Positions 1-8,124 of a DNA stretch of 63,368 nt are shown here, one piece after another (the first letter of the stretch is position 1; each line of letters starts with the position of its first letter). Source of the DNA: Chryseobacterium sp. SC28 (GTDB lineage Bacteria > Bacteroidota > Bacteroidia > Flavobacteriales > Weeksellaceae). The stretch lies in contig NZ_QOVY01000015.1 in NCBI RefSeq assembly GCF_003932955.1, positions 1-63,368 of the forward strand, given 5' to 3'. The position numbers and the translations under genes are program-made. The notes below the pieces were generated by a model that ran no database searches, was not told where the DNA came from, and worked only from the letters and a program-made list of their open reading frames with translations.

Positions 1-113
1 GAATTACCTCCAAAATCACATCTTTTACAATGATTCAATATCTCAATTTCTTTGTTTTCAAAAGAAGTTTGAACAAAATTAAAATGAATTTATCCTAAAT
101 GCACAACAGGTTT
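1..113 (+). mobile_element. 3' end of an IS982-family insertion sequence (partial)
   Basis: Bases 3-83 read as the last 26 residues of a transposase, containing SKITSFTMIQYLNFFVF, which resembles from memory the C-terminus of flavobacterial IS982-family transposases. Ten bases after the stop comes the 20-bp sequence TCCTAAATGCACAACAGGTT (94-113). Its exact reverse complement starts the element at the right edge of the window (63256-63275), so this is the terminal inverted repeat. The element runs off the left edge. It lies inside the 3' part of a minus-strand IS1-type gene, so it is the later insertion. The exact last base is uncertain by one or two positions. Confidence 0.75.
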
Positions 114-429
114 CTATTAATTCATTTTGCTTCAGAATCTTATAGACGGGATGAAATTCAGAATGTGGCGGCCTCGTAATATTATATTTTTTGATCCAAG
201 CGCTTATGCTGACGTGCGAAACACCGATTATTCTTTCGATTTCCCGATAGCTTAAGCCTTCCAGATAAAGTTGCAAAGCCTTGGTGACGTAATAATCGTC
301 AATTTGTTTCCCCATTTTTTTAACGGTGAAATTATAGTTGCAATTTTTGCAGTAGAACCGTTGTTTGCCCTTTATAATTCCGCTTTTTGTAACATTCTGG
401 TTGTTGCATTTTGGACATTGATTTTCCAT
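114..429 (-). pseudogene. IS1-type transposase N-terminal fragment, interrupted by the IS982-like element
   Basis: The N-terminal part carries a zinc ribbon with two CxxC pairs (CPKCNNQN at residues 5-12 and CKNCN at 27-31). A helix-turn-helix follows (LSYREIERIIGVSHVSISAWI, about residues 59-79), as in InsA-like DNA-binding proteins of IS1-family elements. The reading frame continues to base 79, but the last dozen or so residues are translated from the inserted IS982 end, so the native C-terminus is missing. A TAnnTTTG promoter motif (446-453, minus strand) lies just upstream of the ATG. The fragment may still be expressed but is unlikely to be an active transposase. An alternative is an orphan InsA-like protein that never had a second domain. 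Confidence 0.65.
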
Positions 430-445
430 ATCTATACCTTTTTTG

Positions 446-453
446 CAAAGATA
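446..453 (-). promoter_or_regulatory. TAnnTTTG promoter motif of the IS1-type gene
   Basis: The minus strand reads TATCTTTG about 16 bases before the ATG of the transposase fragment, matching the -7 element of Bacteroidetes promoters. No convincing -33 TTTG was found at standard spacing. Confidence 0.4.
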
Positions 454-535
454 TAATAACTTAGCAATATTTGATTTTTACTCCTAAGATAAAATATTGA
501 AAAAGTTTATTTTTCAGATAAAATTATCTTTATAA

Positions 536-568
536 TTTGTCTATTTAAGATAATTATACTTATTTTTG
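536..568 (+). promoter_or_regulatory. Probable promoter of the arginine operon
   Basis: TTTG at 536-539, 21 bases of spacer, then TATTTTTG at 561-568 match the Bacteroidetes -33/-7 pattern. The start codon of the first gene is at 590, giving a short leader of roughly 15 bases. No other promoter of this quality was found between the arg genes, so this is likely the main operon promoter. Confidence 0.6.
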
Positions 569-589
569 CAACTTAATTAGATAAAAAAG

Positions 590-1168
590 ATGAAAATAGA
601 GGTTTCGTCAGAGAAACATTTGATCTACGTAGAGGACATCCGACAGGAAATGGAAGACTCTGCAAAAAAGCGCGGAACGGGCATCGCAAAACGGTCTGCC
701 GCCTATCTTAGTCAGAAGATTGCGGAAGGCAATTCTGTGATTGCAATGGACGACAATGCAGCCTGGGCGGGCTTCTGCTACATAGAAACCTGGACAAACG
801 GGGAATATGTCGCCAATTCCGGGTTAATCGTTTCACCTCCGTTCAGGAATGTCGGTTTGGCAACTCAGATCAAGAAAAGAATTTTCCAGCTGTCCCAAGA
901 GAAATACCCCGAGGCCAAGATTTTTGGTTTGACCACCGGAATGGCCGTGATGAAAATCAATAGCAGCTTGGGCTACAAACCGGTGATATATTCTGAACTT
1001 ACTCCAGACGAACAGTTCTGGAACGGTTGCAAAAATTGTGTAAACTATGATATTCTGATGATGAAGAACCGCAAAAATTGCCTCTGCACCGCCATGCTTT
1101 TTGTGCCAGAAAATCTGAATAAAGGAAAAAAGGAGAATTTTGAATCCATAAATAACAACAATGAGTAA
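590..1168 (+). CDS. GNAT acyltransferase, candidate N-acylglutamate synthase (first step of arginine synthesis)
   Basis: The 192-residue protein has the acetyl-CoA binding motif of GNAT enzymes (PPFRNVGLATQIKKRI, about residues 84-99). It is the first gene of an otherwise complete arg operon and overlaps argG by 8 bases. No argA or argJ is present here, so this gene fills the missing step of acylating glutamate. From memory, GNAT genes at this place in Bacteroides and Echinicola have been linked by mutant fitness data to N-acyl (probably N-succinyl) glutamate synthesis. The role is inferred from context and family. The acyl donor cannot be read from the sequence. The C-terminal tail (KNRKNCLCTAMLF) holds two cysteines. 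Confidence 0.7.
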   Translation: MKIEVSSEKHLIYVEDIRQEMEDSAKKRGTGIAKRSAAYLSQKIAEGNSVIAMDDNAAWAGFCYIETWTNGEYVANSGLIVSPPFRNVGLATQIKKRIFQLSQEKYPEAKIFGLTTGMAVMKINSSLGYKPVIYSELTPDEQFWNGCKNCVNYDILMMKNRKNCLCTAMLFVPENLNKGKKENFESINNNNE

Positions 1169-2354
1169 GAAAGTGCTTTTGGCGTTTAGCGGCGGTCTGG
1201 ACACGTCTTACTGCGCCAAATATCTGAGCCAAATTTTGGATTACGAAGTTCACGCCGTCACAATCAATACCGGTGGTTTTGACGAGAATGACAAAATTTC
1301 TTTAGAAGAAAAAGCAGAAAAATTAGGCGTTGCTTCCTATAGATTTGTAGATGCCTCGGAAAAATATTATAACGATTGCGTGAAATATTTGATTTTCGGT
1401 AATGTGCTGAAAAACAATACTTATCCGCTCTCTGTCAGCGCAGAAAGAACCATTCAGGCACAGACGATTGCGCAAGTTGCTCTGGAAATCGGAGCAGATG
1501 CCATTGCGCACGGAAGCACGGGCGCAGGAAATGACCAAGTTCGTTTCGATTTGATTTTCAGCGTAATATGCCCCAAAATCGAAATCATAACACCCATTCG
1601 GGATTTGAGTTTGTCGCGCGAAGCCGAAATTCAGTTTCTCAAAGATCACCATTACGAAATGGATTTTGACAAGGCAAAATATTCCATCAACAAAGGACTG
1701 TGGGGAACTTCCGTCGGCGGAAAAGAAACTTTGACGTCTAGATTTTCTCTTCCAGAAGATGCCTATCCTTCAAAAGTTGAGAAAACCGAACCATCAAATC
1801 TTGAAATCGAATTCAAAAATGGAGAACTAATTTCCGTCAACAGCGAGGCGGTTTCTCATCCCGTTTTAGCCATTCAGAAGATTGAACAATTGGCCTCGCC
1901 ATACGGAATTGGCCGCGATATTCATGTTGGAGACACCATTGTCGGCATCAAAGGCCGTGTCGGTTTCGAGGCTGCTGCCGCTGCAATTATCATCAAAGCG
2001 CATCATCTTTTGGAGAAACATACCCTTTCCAAATACCAGCAGACCATCAAATCACAATTGTCCGATTGGTACGGAAACTGGCTGCACGAAGCACTTTTTC
2101 TCGATCCTGTGATGCGGAATATCGAATCTTTTTTGCAGGATTCTCAGAAGATGGTCAATGGAAAAGTCTTTGTCACGCTTCATCCCTATCGTTTTGTTCT
2201 GAATGGAATTGAATCCGAAAATGACTTAATGTCCTCAAAATTCGGAAGTTACGGCGAAGAAAATCTCGCTTGGACGGGCGACGATGTCAAAGGGTTTACC
2301 AAAATCCTTAGCAACGCGCTCAATATTTATCATCAGGTCAATAAATTAAATTAA
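1161..2354 (+). CDS. argG: Argininosuccinate synthase
   Basis: ArgG joins citrulline and aspartate at the cost of ATP, the seventh step of arginine synthesis, in the cytoplasm. The 397-residue length fits the family. The ATP pyrophosphatase loop SGGLDTS is at residues 10-16 and HGSTGAGNDQVRF, typical of ArgG, is near residue 117. It starts within the end of the GNAT gene (8-base overlap), pointing to translational coupling. In many bacteria argG sits beside argH; here they are separated by five other arg genes of the same operon. Confidence 0.95.
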   Translation: MSKKVLLAFSGGLDTSYCAKYLSQILDYEVHAVTINTGGFDENDKISLEEKAEKLGVASYRFVDASEKYYNDCVKYLIFGNVLKNNTYPLSVSAERTIQAQTIAQVALEIGADAIAHGSTGAGNDQVRFDLIFSVICPKIEIITPIRDLSLSREAEIQFLKDHHYEMDFDKAKYSINKGLWGTSVGGKETLTSRFSLPEDAYPSKVEKTEPSNLEIEFKNGELISVNSEAVSHPVLAIQKIEQLASPYGIGRDIHVGDTIVGIKGRVGFEAAAAAIIIKAHHLLEKHTLSKYQQTIKSQLSDWYGNWLHEALFLDPVMRNIESFLQDSQKMVNGKVFVTLHPYRFVLNGIESENDLMSSKFGSYGEENLAWTGDDVKGFTKILSNALNIYHQVNKLN

Positions 2355-2473
2355 AATAATTGGACGAAGTCAATCTTTTTTGCTCACGATTTCACTTAAA
2401 AAGAACATGAAGACAAGCAAATAAGAATTTCCGCTCCTTTAGATTTGCATCAATAAAAAGGGGATCAAGGTCA

Positions 2474-2530
2474 TAGCAAACTTAAAAAAAATCAACTTAA
2501 AATAAAACTTTGCGCTCTTTGCGTCTAAAA
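2474..2530 (+). repeat. Dispersed arg-operon repeat, copy a (partial)
   Basis: The argG-argC gap ends in ACTTTGCGCTCTTTGCGTC followed by an A-rich stretch and the argC start codon. The same 3' segment, with variation, precedes argF', argB and argH and follows argH. The upstream half (TAGCAAACTTAAAAA) is a diverged version of GCGAACCTTAAAAA in copies c and d. Confidence 0.55.
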
Positions 2531-2536
2531 TAAAAA

Positions 2537-3502
2537 ATGAAAGAATCAGTCGGAATCATCGGAGCCAACGGATATACAGGCAGCGAACTCGTTCGTTTAC
2601 TCGCATTCCACCCGAAGGTAGAAATCAAATTTCTGTTCAGCCGTTCCAATTTCGGCCGGAAGATTTCTGATTTATATCCGGATTTGGATTCGATATGTGA
2701 TTTGACTTTGACCAACGAAGTTGATGAGGCAGACATCCTTTTCCTTTGCCTTCCCCACAAAGAAAGTCAAAACTGGTTGAGGGAAAATCCGGTTCCAGAT
2801 GGAACTTTGATCATTGATTTAGGAAATGATTTCCGCCTCGATGGCAAATTTGGAAATAGAAATTTCGTTTACGGTTTGCCTGAGATTTATTTTGATGAAA
2901 TCCAGGATTCAAAAAGCATTTCCAATCCCGGCTGTTTTGCGACCGCAATTCAGCTGGCGTTATTGCCTTTGGCCAAGGAAAATGTGCTGAAAGATGTTTA
3001 CACCACGGGAATTACCGGTTCGACCGGCGCAGGACAATCTTTGCAAGCTACCACGCATTTCACGTGGCGAAATGACAATATTTCCGCTTACAAAACTTTG
3101 AATCATCAGCACGTCGATGAGATTATTAAGCAAATAAATAGGCTTAATGAAGAAAAAGTCGAACTCCATTTTGTGCCTTGGCGTGGCGATTTTGCCAGGG
3201 GGATTTTTACAAGTTCAATTATTGGATGTGATTTGGAATTAGAAAAAATTTATTCCTTATATAAAAACTTCTACAAAGATTCGCCTTTTGTAAAAATTTC
3301 AGCGAAACCGATTGATATGAAACAAGTTGTGAATACTAATTTCTGCGTCATCCAAATCGAAAAACAAGGAAATAAAATAGCCGTTCATTCCGCCATCGAT
3401 AATCTGCTGAAAGGCGCATCTGGACAAGCAATTCAAAATATGAACATCGCAAATGGCTGGGAGCAACATCTTGGATTAAACTTAAAATCATTGGCGTTTT
3501 AG
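2537..3502 (+). CDS. argC: N-acyl-gamma-glutamyl-phosphate reductase
   Basis: ArgC reduces the acyl-glutamyl phosphate made by ArgB to the semialdehyde using NADPH. The nucleotide-binding motif GANGYTGSE is at residues 9-17 and the catalytic cysteine is in NPGCFAT (Cys133). The 321-residue length fits the shorter ArgC type. It is the third gene of the operon and lies 35 bases before argD. Whether the acyl group is acetyl or succinyl cannot be told from this protein; see ArgF'. Confidence 0.93.
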   Translation: MKESVGIIGANGYTGSELVRLLAFHPKVEIKFLFSRSNFGRKISDLYPDLDSICDLTLTNEVDEADILFLCLPHKESQNWLRENPVPDGTLIIDLGNDFRLDGKFGNRNFVYGLPEIYFDEIQDSKSISNPGCFATAIQLALLPLAKENVLKDVYTTGITGSTGAGQSLQATTHFTWRNDNISAYKTLNHQHVDEIIKQINRLNEEKVELHFVPWRGDFARGIFTSSIIGCDLELEKIYSLYKNFYKDSPFVKISAKPIDMKQVVNTNFCVIQIEKQGNKIAVHSAIDNLLKGASGQAIQNMNIANGWEQHLGLNLKSLAF

Positions 3503-3537
3503 ATCAATCAACTATCAACCCAAAACCATCAACCAAA

Positions 3538-4710
3538 ATGAATTTATTCAACGTATATCAACTTTTCAATATCAATCCTGTGAAGGCTGAAGCTTCTTTC
3601 CTTTGGGATGAAAACGGACAAAAATACCTCGATTTTTATGGCGGCCACGCCGTGATTTCCATCGGTCACAACCATCCACATTACGTTGAAAAACTGAAAA
3701 ATCAATTGGATAAAATCAGCTTTTATTCCAATTCGGTTCAGAATAATTTGCAAATCGAGTTGGCCGAAAAATTGGGAAAATTATCAGGTTACGAAGATTA
3801 TTCCCTTTTTCTTTGCAACTCGGGAGCGGAAGCCAACGAAAATGCATTGAAATTGGCTTCATTTCATAACGGAAAAAAGAAAGTGATTTATTTTTCGGAA
3901 GCCTTCCACGGGCGAACTTCGGCTGCAGTTGCCGCGACGGACAACCCAAAAATTGTAGCGCCAATCAACAAATCTGACAATTTTATCAAATGCGAATTCA
4001 ATAATTCTGAAGAATTGGAAAAGATTTTTGCGGAAAATCGAGAAGAAGTTTCTGCGGTCATTGTAGAAGGAATTCAAGGCGTTGGCGGCATCAATTTGTT
4101 GGAAAAAGAATTCATTTTAACAGTTGAAAAATTATGCAGAGAAAATGATGCAGTTTTGATCTTGGACGAGGTGCAGTCGGGCTATGGCCGTTCCGGGAAA
4201 TTCTTTGCCCATCAGGAATTCGACATTCAGCCGGATTTGATTACCGTTGCAAAAGGAATGGGAAATGGTTTCCCGATGGGCGGCGTTCTGATTCATCCAA
4301 AATTCGAAGCGAGTTACGGATTGCTCGGGACCACTTTTGGAGGCAATCATCTCGCTTGCGCTGCTGGAATAGCCGTTTTGGACGTGATTGAAAATGAAAA
4401 TTTAATTCAAAATTCAGAGAAAATCGGAGCTTATATCGAAGAAAAAATTAAAGATTTTCCTCACATCAAAAGCATCAAAAGACGCGGTCTTATGATTGGA
4501 ATCGAGCTGGATCAGGCTTGTGCCGATGTCAGGAAAGCATTGCTGTTTGAACATTTTATTTTCACCGGAAATGCCAATGACAGGAATGTTCTGCGGATTT
4601 TACCGGCGCTCAATATTTCGGAAGAAGAATCCGATTTGTTCATCACTGCTTTGGAAAGTGTCTTAAAAATAATGAACCACAAAATCGACAAAAATCTTAT
4701 TGAAAACTAA
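3538..4710 (+). CDS. argD: N-acylornithine aminotransferase
   Basis: This class III PLP aminotransferase converts N-acylglutamate semialdehyde to N-acylornithine with glutamate as amino donor. The Schiff-base lysine is in ITVAKGMGNGFPMGG (Lys239), and ILDEVQSGYGRSGKFFA holds the aspartate that contacts the pyridine nitrogen. The 390-residue length is normal for ArgD. It follows argC after 35 bases and precedes argF' after a repeat-bearing gap. Ornithine or GABA aminotransferases are similar, but the operon settles the role. Confidence 0.92.
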   Translation: MNLFNVYQLFNINPVKAEASFLWDENGQKYLDFYGGHAVISIGHNHPHYVEKLKNQLDKISFYSNSVQNNLQIELAEKLGKLSGYEDYSLFLCNSGAEANENALKLASFHNGKKKVIYFSEAFHGRTSAAVAATDNPKIVAPINKSDNFIKCEFNNSEELEKIFAENREEVSAVIVEGIQGVGGINLLEKEFILTVEKLCRENDAVLILDEVQSGYGRSGKFFAHQEFDIQPDLITVAKGMGNGFPMGGVLIHPKFEASYGLLGTTFGGNHLACAAGIAVLDVIENENLIQNSEKIGAYIEEKIKDFPHIKSIKRRGLMIGIELDQACADVRKALLFEHFIFTGNANDRNVLRILPALNISEEESDLFITALESVLKIMNHKIDKNLIEN

Positions 4711-4800
4711 TTTAATCACATCCAAATTAATTTTCTGGATTAAGATTAAAAGTAAAATATAGACTTTTCTGGTTAAAATCTTTGATGAGTTTGTACTTTA

Positions 4801-4880
4801 TACTGAGCTTGTCGAAGTGTCTTTGCGAACAAAAAAAACAGCGAATCACATAAAAAAATCTTTGCGCTTTGCATTCAAAA
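4801..4880 (+). repeat. Dispersed arg-operon repeat, copy b, with a GAGCTTGTCGAAGTG motif
   Basis: The segment carries CTTTGCGAAC (4821-4830) and ends in CTTTGCGCTTTGCATTCAAAA just before the argF' start. The first part, CTGAGCTTGTCGAAGTG, resembles the GTCGAAGTG arm of the inverted repeat at 32445-32527, so two repeat families meet here. Confidence 0.55.
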
Positions 4881-4891
4881 TAATAATCAAC

Positions 4892-5860
4892 ATGAAAAAT
4901 TTCACTTCGGTTTACGATATAGATCATTTGCGGGATCTCATTGCAAAAGCCTTAAAAATAAAAAAAAATCCATTAGGAAATCCGACTAAAGGCAAAGGAA
5001 AAACGATTGGTTTGGTGTTCCTCAATTCCAGCTTGCGAACCAGATTGAGTTCTCAAATTGCCGCTCAAAATTTAGGATTAAATGTCCTAACGCTCAACGC
5101 TGCACAAGAAGCCTGGAATCTAGAATTTGCAGACGGAACGGTGATGAACGGCGATACCGTAGAACATATCAAAGACGCCATCGAGGTTCTGAATCAGTAT
5201 TGCGATATCATTGCCGTAAGATGTTTCGCCGGACTGAAAAGTAAAGAAGACGATGTGAAGGAAAGCATCTTGAGCCAGTTTTTGAAACACGCCAAAGTTC
5301 CCGTTATTTCTTTGGAATCTGCGACGCGTCATCCGCTGCAAAGTCTGGCAGATTGCCTCACAATCACAGAAAATTGGCCTTTCGACAAGTTCGGAATTAA
5401 CAGAAAACCTAAAGTCGTTTTGACTTGGGCGCCTCACATCAAACCGATTGCGCAAGCTGTTGGGAACTCGTTTGCAGAATGGATGCAACAAATGGACGTC
5501 GATTTTTTGATTGCAAATCCGGAAGCTTACGATTTGGATAAAAATTTCACAAAAGACACAAAAGTAGTTCATAATCAGGACGAAGCGTTGAAAAATGCCG
5601 ATTTCGTTTATGTGAAGAACTGGTCGTCTTTTGAGGATTATGCCGCGATGCCGCAAGTTGAAGAAAACTGGATGTTGACCACCGAAAAATTAAAATCGAC
5701 CAACAATGCAAAGGTGATGCATTGCCTTCCTGTACGTAGAAATCTGGAATTGAGCGATGAAGTGATCGATGGCGAAAACTCAATCATATATCAGCAGGCG
5801 AAAAACAGAATCTTCTCTGCACAAGTGGTTTTTTCTGAAATCTTAGATGAATTAAAATAA
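4892..5860 (+). CDS. argF': N-acylornithine carbamoyltransferase (N-succinyl- or N-acetylornithine transcarbamylase)
   Basis: The enzyme transfers the carbamoyl group of carbamoyl phosphate to N-acylornithine, giving N-acylcitrulline. SSLRTR (residues 46-51) binds carbamoyl phosphate and HCLP (277-280) is the second active-site motif. The start is set at 4892: an in-frame ATG at 4817 lies inside the intergenic repeat, whereas 4892 gives 322 residues beginning MKNFTSVYDI, as in Bacteroides ArgF'. Residue 90, in MNGDTVEH, aligns by hand with Pro90 of the B. fragilis N-succinylornithine enzyme and Glu92 of the Xanthomonas N-acetylornithine enzyme. Here it is Val, which speaks against the acetyl-specific Glu type. 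Ordinary ornithine carbamoyltransferase is unlikely, since argE lies in the same operon. Confidence 0.9.
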   Translation: MKNFTSVYDIDHLRDLIAKALKIKKNPLGNPTKGKGKTIGLVFLNSSLRTRLSSQIAAQNLGLNVLTLNAAQEAWNLEFADGTVMNGDTVEHIKDAIEVLNQYCDIIAVRCFAGLKSKEDDVKESILSQFLKHAKVPVISLESATRHPLQSLADCLTITENWPFDKFGINRKPKVVLTWAPHIKPIAQAVGNSFAEWMQQMDVDFLIANPEAYDLDKNFTKDTKVVHNQDEALKNADFVYVKNWSSFEDYAAMPQVEENWMLTTEKLKSTNNAKVMHCLPVRRNLELSDEVIDGENSIIYQQAKNRIFSAQVVFSEILDELK

Positions 5861-5872
5861 AAGCAAGATTTA

Positions 5873-5958
5873 ATCTTTGCTGAGCGTAAGCGCCTTTGCG
5901 AACCTTAAAATATTTTCAATAATAGATAAAAAATCTTAGCGCACTTTGCGTTCAAAAC
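5873..5958 (+). repeat. Dispersed arg-operon repeat, copy c
   Basis: An 86-base unit fills nearly the whole argF'-argB gap. It shares with copy d (8038-8124) the blocks GCTGAGCGTAAGCGCCTTTG, CGAACCTTAAAA, TTTTCAATAA and CTTTGCGTTCAAAAC. The unit ends 3 bases before the argB start codon. Confidence 0.7.
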
Positions 5959-5961
5959 AAA

Positions 5962-6753
5962 ATGCTAAAACTAAAAATCATAAAAATAGGAGGCGCTTTA
6001 ATCGATGACGAAAAAGCATTGAACGTTTTTCTTGAGCAATTTTCAAACATTCAGGGGGCTAAAATTTTGATTCACGGTGGCGGAAAATTAGCTAGTAAGC
6101 TCGCCGAAAAACTGGATGTTCCGCAACAAATGATAGAGGGCAGAAGGATTACCGACAAAGCTACTTTGGACATCGTGACAATGGTTTACGCTGGAAATAT
6201 TAACAAAAATATGGTGGCAAAACTGCAGAGTTTTGGTTGCAATGCGATGGGATTTTCCGGAGCTGACGGCAATTTAATTCAAGCGGAAAAAAGACAACAT
6301 CCAAGCATCGATTTTGGATTTGTTGGCGATATTAGCGAAAAAAGTATCAATAAGGAATTGATGATCAATATGATGAATCTGGGTTTGGTTCCGGTGTTTT
6401 CTGCAATCACCCACGATAAAAAAGGAGATCTTCTAAATACCAATGCAGACACGATTGCCGGAACGATTGCGATGGCTTTATCAAAGATATTTGAAACCGA
6501 ATTGCTGTTCTGCTTCGATAAAAATGGGGTTTTGGAAAATATAGATGATGAAGATTCAAATCTTAAAACCATCAATAAAAAAGAATTTTCCAAGCTTAAA
6601 AATGAGGAAAAACTTAGCAAAGGAATTCTTCCAAAACTCGAAAATGCTTTCCAAGCCAAAGAAAATGGCGTTCAGAAAGTAGTTCTCATCAATGAAAAAA
6701 AACTGTCAGACCAAATCAAGAAAGGAAATGAAGGAACTGAAATCTGTCTTTAG
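5962..6753 (+). CDS. argB: N-acylglutamate kinase
   Basis: ArgB phosphorylates the gamma-carboxylate of N-acylglutamate. The protein belongs to the amino acid kinase fold: KIGGALIDDE (residues 7-16) is the phosphate-binding start, IHGGGKLASKLAEKL the acyl-glutamate loop and DTIAGTIAMAL the nucleotide-site helix. The 263-residue length is normal for short ArgB. The N-terminal helix that makes ArgB arginine-sensitive in some species is absent, so feedback control may lie elsewhere. It overlaps argE by 26 bases. Confidence 0.92.
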   Translation: MLKLKIIKIGGALIDDEKALNVFLEQFSNIQGAKILIHGGGKLASKLAEKLDVPQQMIEGRRITDKATLDIVTMVYAGNINKNMVAKLQSFGCNAMGFSGADGNLIQAEKRQHPSIDFGFVGDISEKSINKELMINMMNLGLVPVFSAITHDKKGDLLNTNADTIAGTIAMALSKIFETELLFCFDKNGVLENIDDEDSNLKTINKKEFSKLKNEEKLSKGILPKLENAFQAKENGVQKVVLINEKKLSDQIKKGNEGTEICL

Positions 6754-7810
6754 CAGAGAGGAATTGACGGAAAACGCCGTCAAATTGTTGAAAAAAATCA
6801 TTGCAACCCCATCTATGAGTCGCGATGAATACAACGTTTCGCTCATTATTGAAGGCTTTTTCACTGAAAATCAACTGAAGGTGAACCGATTCAAAAATAA
6901 CATTTGGGCCGCCAATAAATATTATGATCCTGCCAAACCATCGATTCTTCTCAATACGCATCACGACACGGTAAAACCTAACAAAGCTTACACTTTGGAC
7001 CCTTTTATTCCGGTTGAAAGAGATGGAAAAATATTTGGTTTGGGAAGCAACGATGCAGGCGCCTCTTTGGTGGCGATGGCGCAGACTTTTCTTTATTTTT
7101 ATGAAGCGCAAGACTTGTCGCACAATCTCGTCATTGCTTTGACGGCGGAGGAAGAAATCTCAGGTTTGGACGGCATCGAAGCTTTGTTTCCGCAACTTCC
7201 AAACGTAGAATTAGCCATCGTCGGCGAGCCTACAAAAATGAATCTGGCACTCGCAGAAAAAGGTTTGCTCGTCATCGATGGCGAAATGCTGGGAACGCCT
7301 TCTCACGCCGCACATCCGAACAATGACAATGCGATTGTAAAATGTATGAAGGATCTGCAAAATATCCTCGGTTTCAAATTCCCAAAAGTTTCCGATTATT
7401 TGGGCGAAGTGAAAGTCACATTGTCAGTTATCAACGCAGGAACGCAGCACAACGTGGTTCCTGAAAAATGTAATTTTACTTTGGATGTCCGCGTGACAGA
7501 CGAATACACGAATCGAGAAGTTTTCGAAATCGTCCAATCGCAGATGAAATCCAAACTGACACCGAGGTCTTTCCGCTTAAAATCCTCAAAAATCGACGTC
7601 AACCATCCGGTTGTTCAGGCGGGATTGGCGTTGGGCAGGACAACTTATGGTTCGCAGACATCCTCGGATCAAGCGATTATTCCGTGCCCATCGGTCAAGT
7701 TGGGACCCGGCGACAGCTTGCGTTCCCACACCGCCGACGAATTTATCTACATCGACGAAATCCGAGAAGGCATCGATGTTTACATCAAAATATTAGAGAA
7801 AATATTGTAA
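6728..7810 (+). CDS. argE: N-acylornithine/N-acylcitrulline deacylase (M20 family)
   Basis: This zinc-dependent M20 peptidase removes the acyl group late in the pathway. Because the carbamoyltransferase works on N-acylornithine, its substrate should be N-acylcitrulline. Metal-site motifs are visible: NTHHDTVKP (metal His and Asp), GLGSNDAGAS (bridging Asp) and TAEEEISG (catalytic Glu). The start is set at 6728 (MKELKSVFSREEL), overlapping argB by 26 bases. An upstream ATG at 6692 would give an unusual lysine-rich extension and a 62-base overlap. Length from 6728 is 360 residues. Confidence 0.9.
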   Translation: MKELKSVFSREELTENAVKLLKKIIATPSMSRDEYNVSLIIEGFFTENQLKVNRFKNNIWAANKYYDPAKPSILLNTHHDTVKPNKAYTLDPFIPVERDGKIFGLGSNDAGASLVAMAQTFLYFYEAQDLSHNLVIALTAEEEISGLDGIEALFPQLPNVELAIVGEPTKMNLALAEKGLLVIDGEMLGTPSHAAHPNNDNAIVKCMKDLQNILGFKFPKVSDYLGEVKVTLSVINAGTQHNVVPEKCNFTLDVRVTDEYTNREVFEIVQSQMKSKLTPRSFRLKSSKIDVNHPVVQAGLALGRTTYGSQTSSDQAIIPCPSVKLGPGDSLRSHTADEFIYIDEIREGIDVYIKILEKIL

Positions 7811-8037
7811 TAAATTTTAAGGATTTGGGCAGCTTTTCCGCCTTCCGCTCCCAATCTTTTTTGCCGACGATTCCAGTTTAAATAGAACTTGAGTATACGC
7901 AAAAAAGGATTTCCGCTCAAGTCGGGCTGCAGATTCAGTATAAAACAAGAGAAGGTTAATAACCACAAAGTTTGTCATTCCGTAGGAATCTCAACCGTTT
8001 AGATTCCTCAGAATGAAAAAAGAACTTTAAAATTTAG
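7811..8037. repeat. Gene-free gap with two intergenic repeat structures before argH
   Basis: This stretch, together with repeat copy d, separates argE from argH by 330 bases. AATCTTTTTTGC (7853-7864) and GCAAAAAAGGATT (7899-7911) form an imperfect inverted repeat, with TTCCGCTC beside each arm. TCATTCCGTAGGAATCT (7975-7991) and AGATTCCTCAGAATGA (8001-8016) form a strong hairpin with a 9-base loop. Both look like dispersed non-coding elements of flavobacterial genomes. Neither is followed by a T-run, so they are not simple terminators. Confidence 0.6.
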
Positions 8038-8124
8038 TCTTAGCTGAGCGTAAGCGCCTTTGCGAACCTTAAAAATGTTTTCAATAAAAATCAAAAAAAA
8101 CTTTGCGCGCTTTGCGTTCAAAAC
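8038..8124 (+). repeat. Dispersed arg-operon repeat, copy d
   Basis: This is the closest match to copy c: GCTGAGCGTAAGCGCCTTTG, CGAACCTTAAAAA, TTTTCAATAA, then CTTTGCGCGCTTTGCGTTC. It ends 16 bases before the argH start codon at 8141. An ATG at 8060 lies inside the repeat and is not the gene start. Confidence 0.7.

Noticed and set aside
833-1253. Minus-strand open frames opposite the GNAT and argG genes
   Set aside because: They are shadows of the plus-strand genes with no family features.
4817-4891. Upstream in-frame ATG for ArgF'
   Set aside because: It lies inside the dispersed repeat, and the family N-terminus (MKNFTSVYDI) fits the ATG at 4892.
6692-6727. Upstream ATG for ArgE
   Set aside because: It would overlap argB by 62 bases and add a lysine-rich stretch; the ATG at 6728 fits better.
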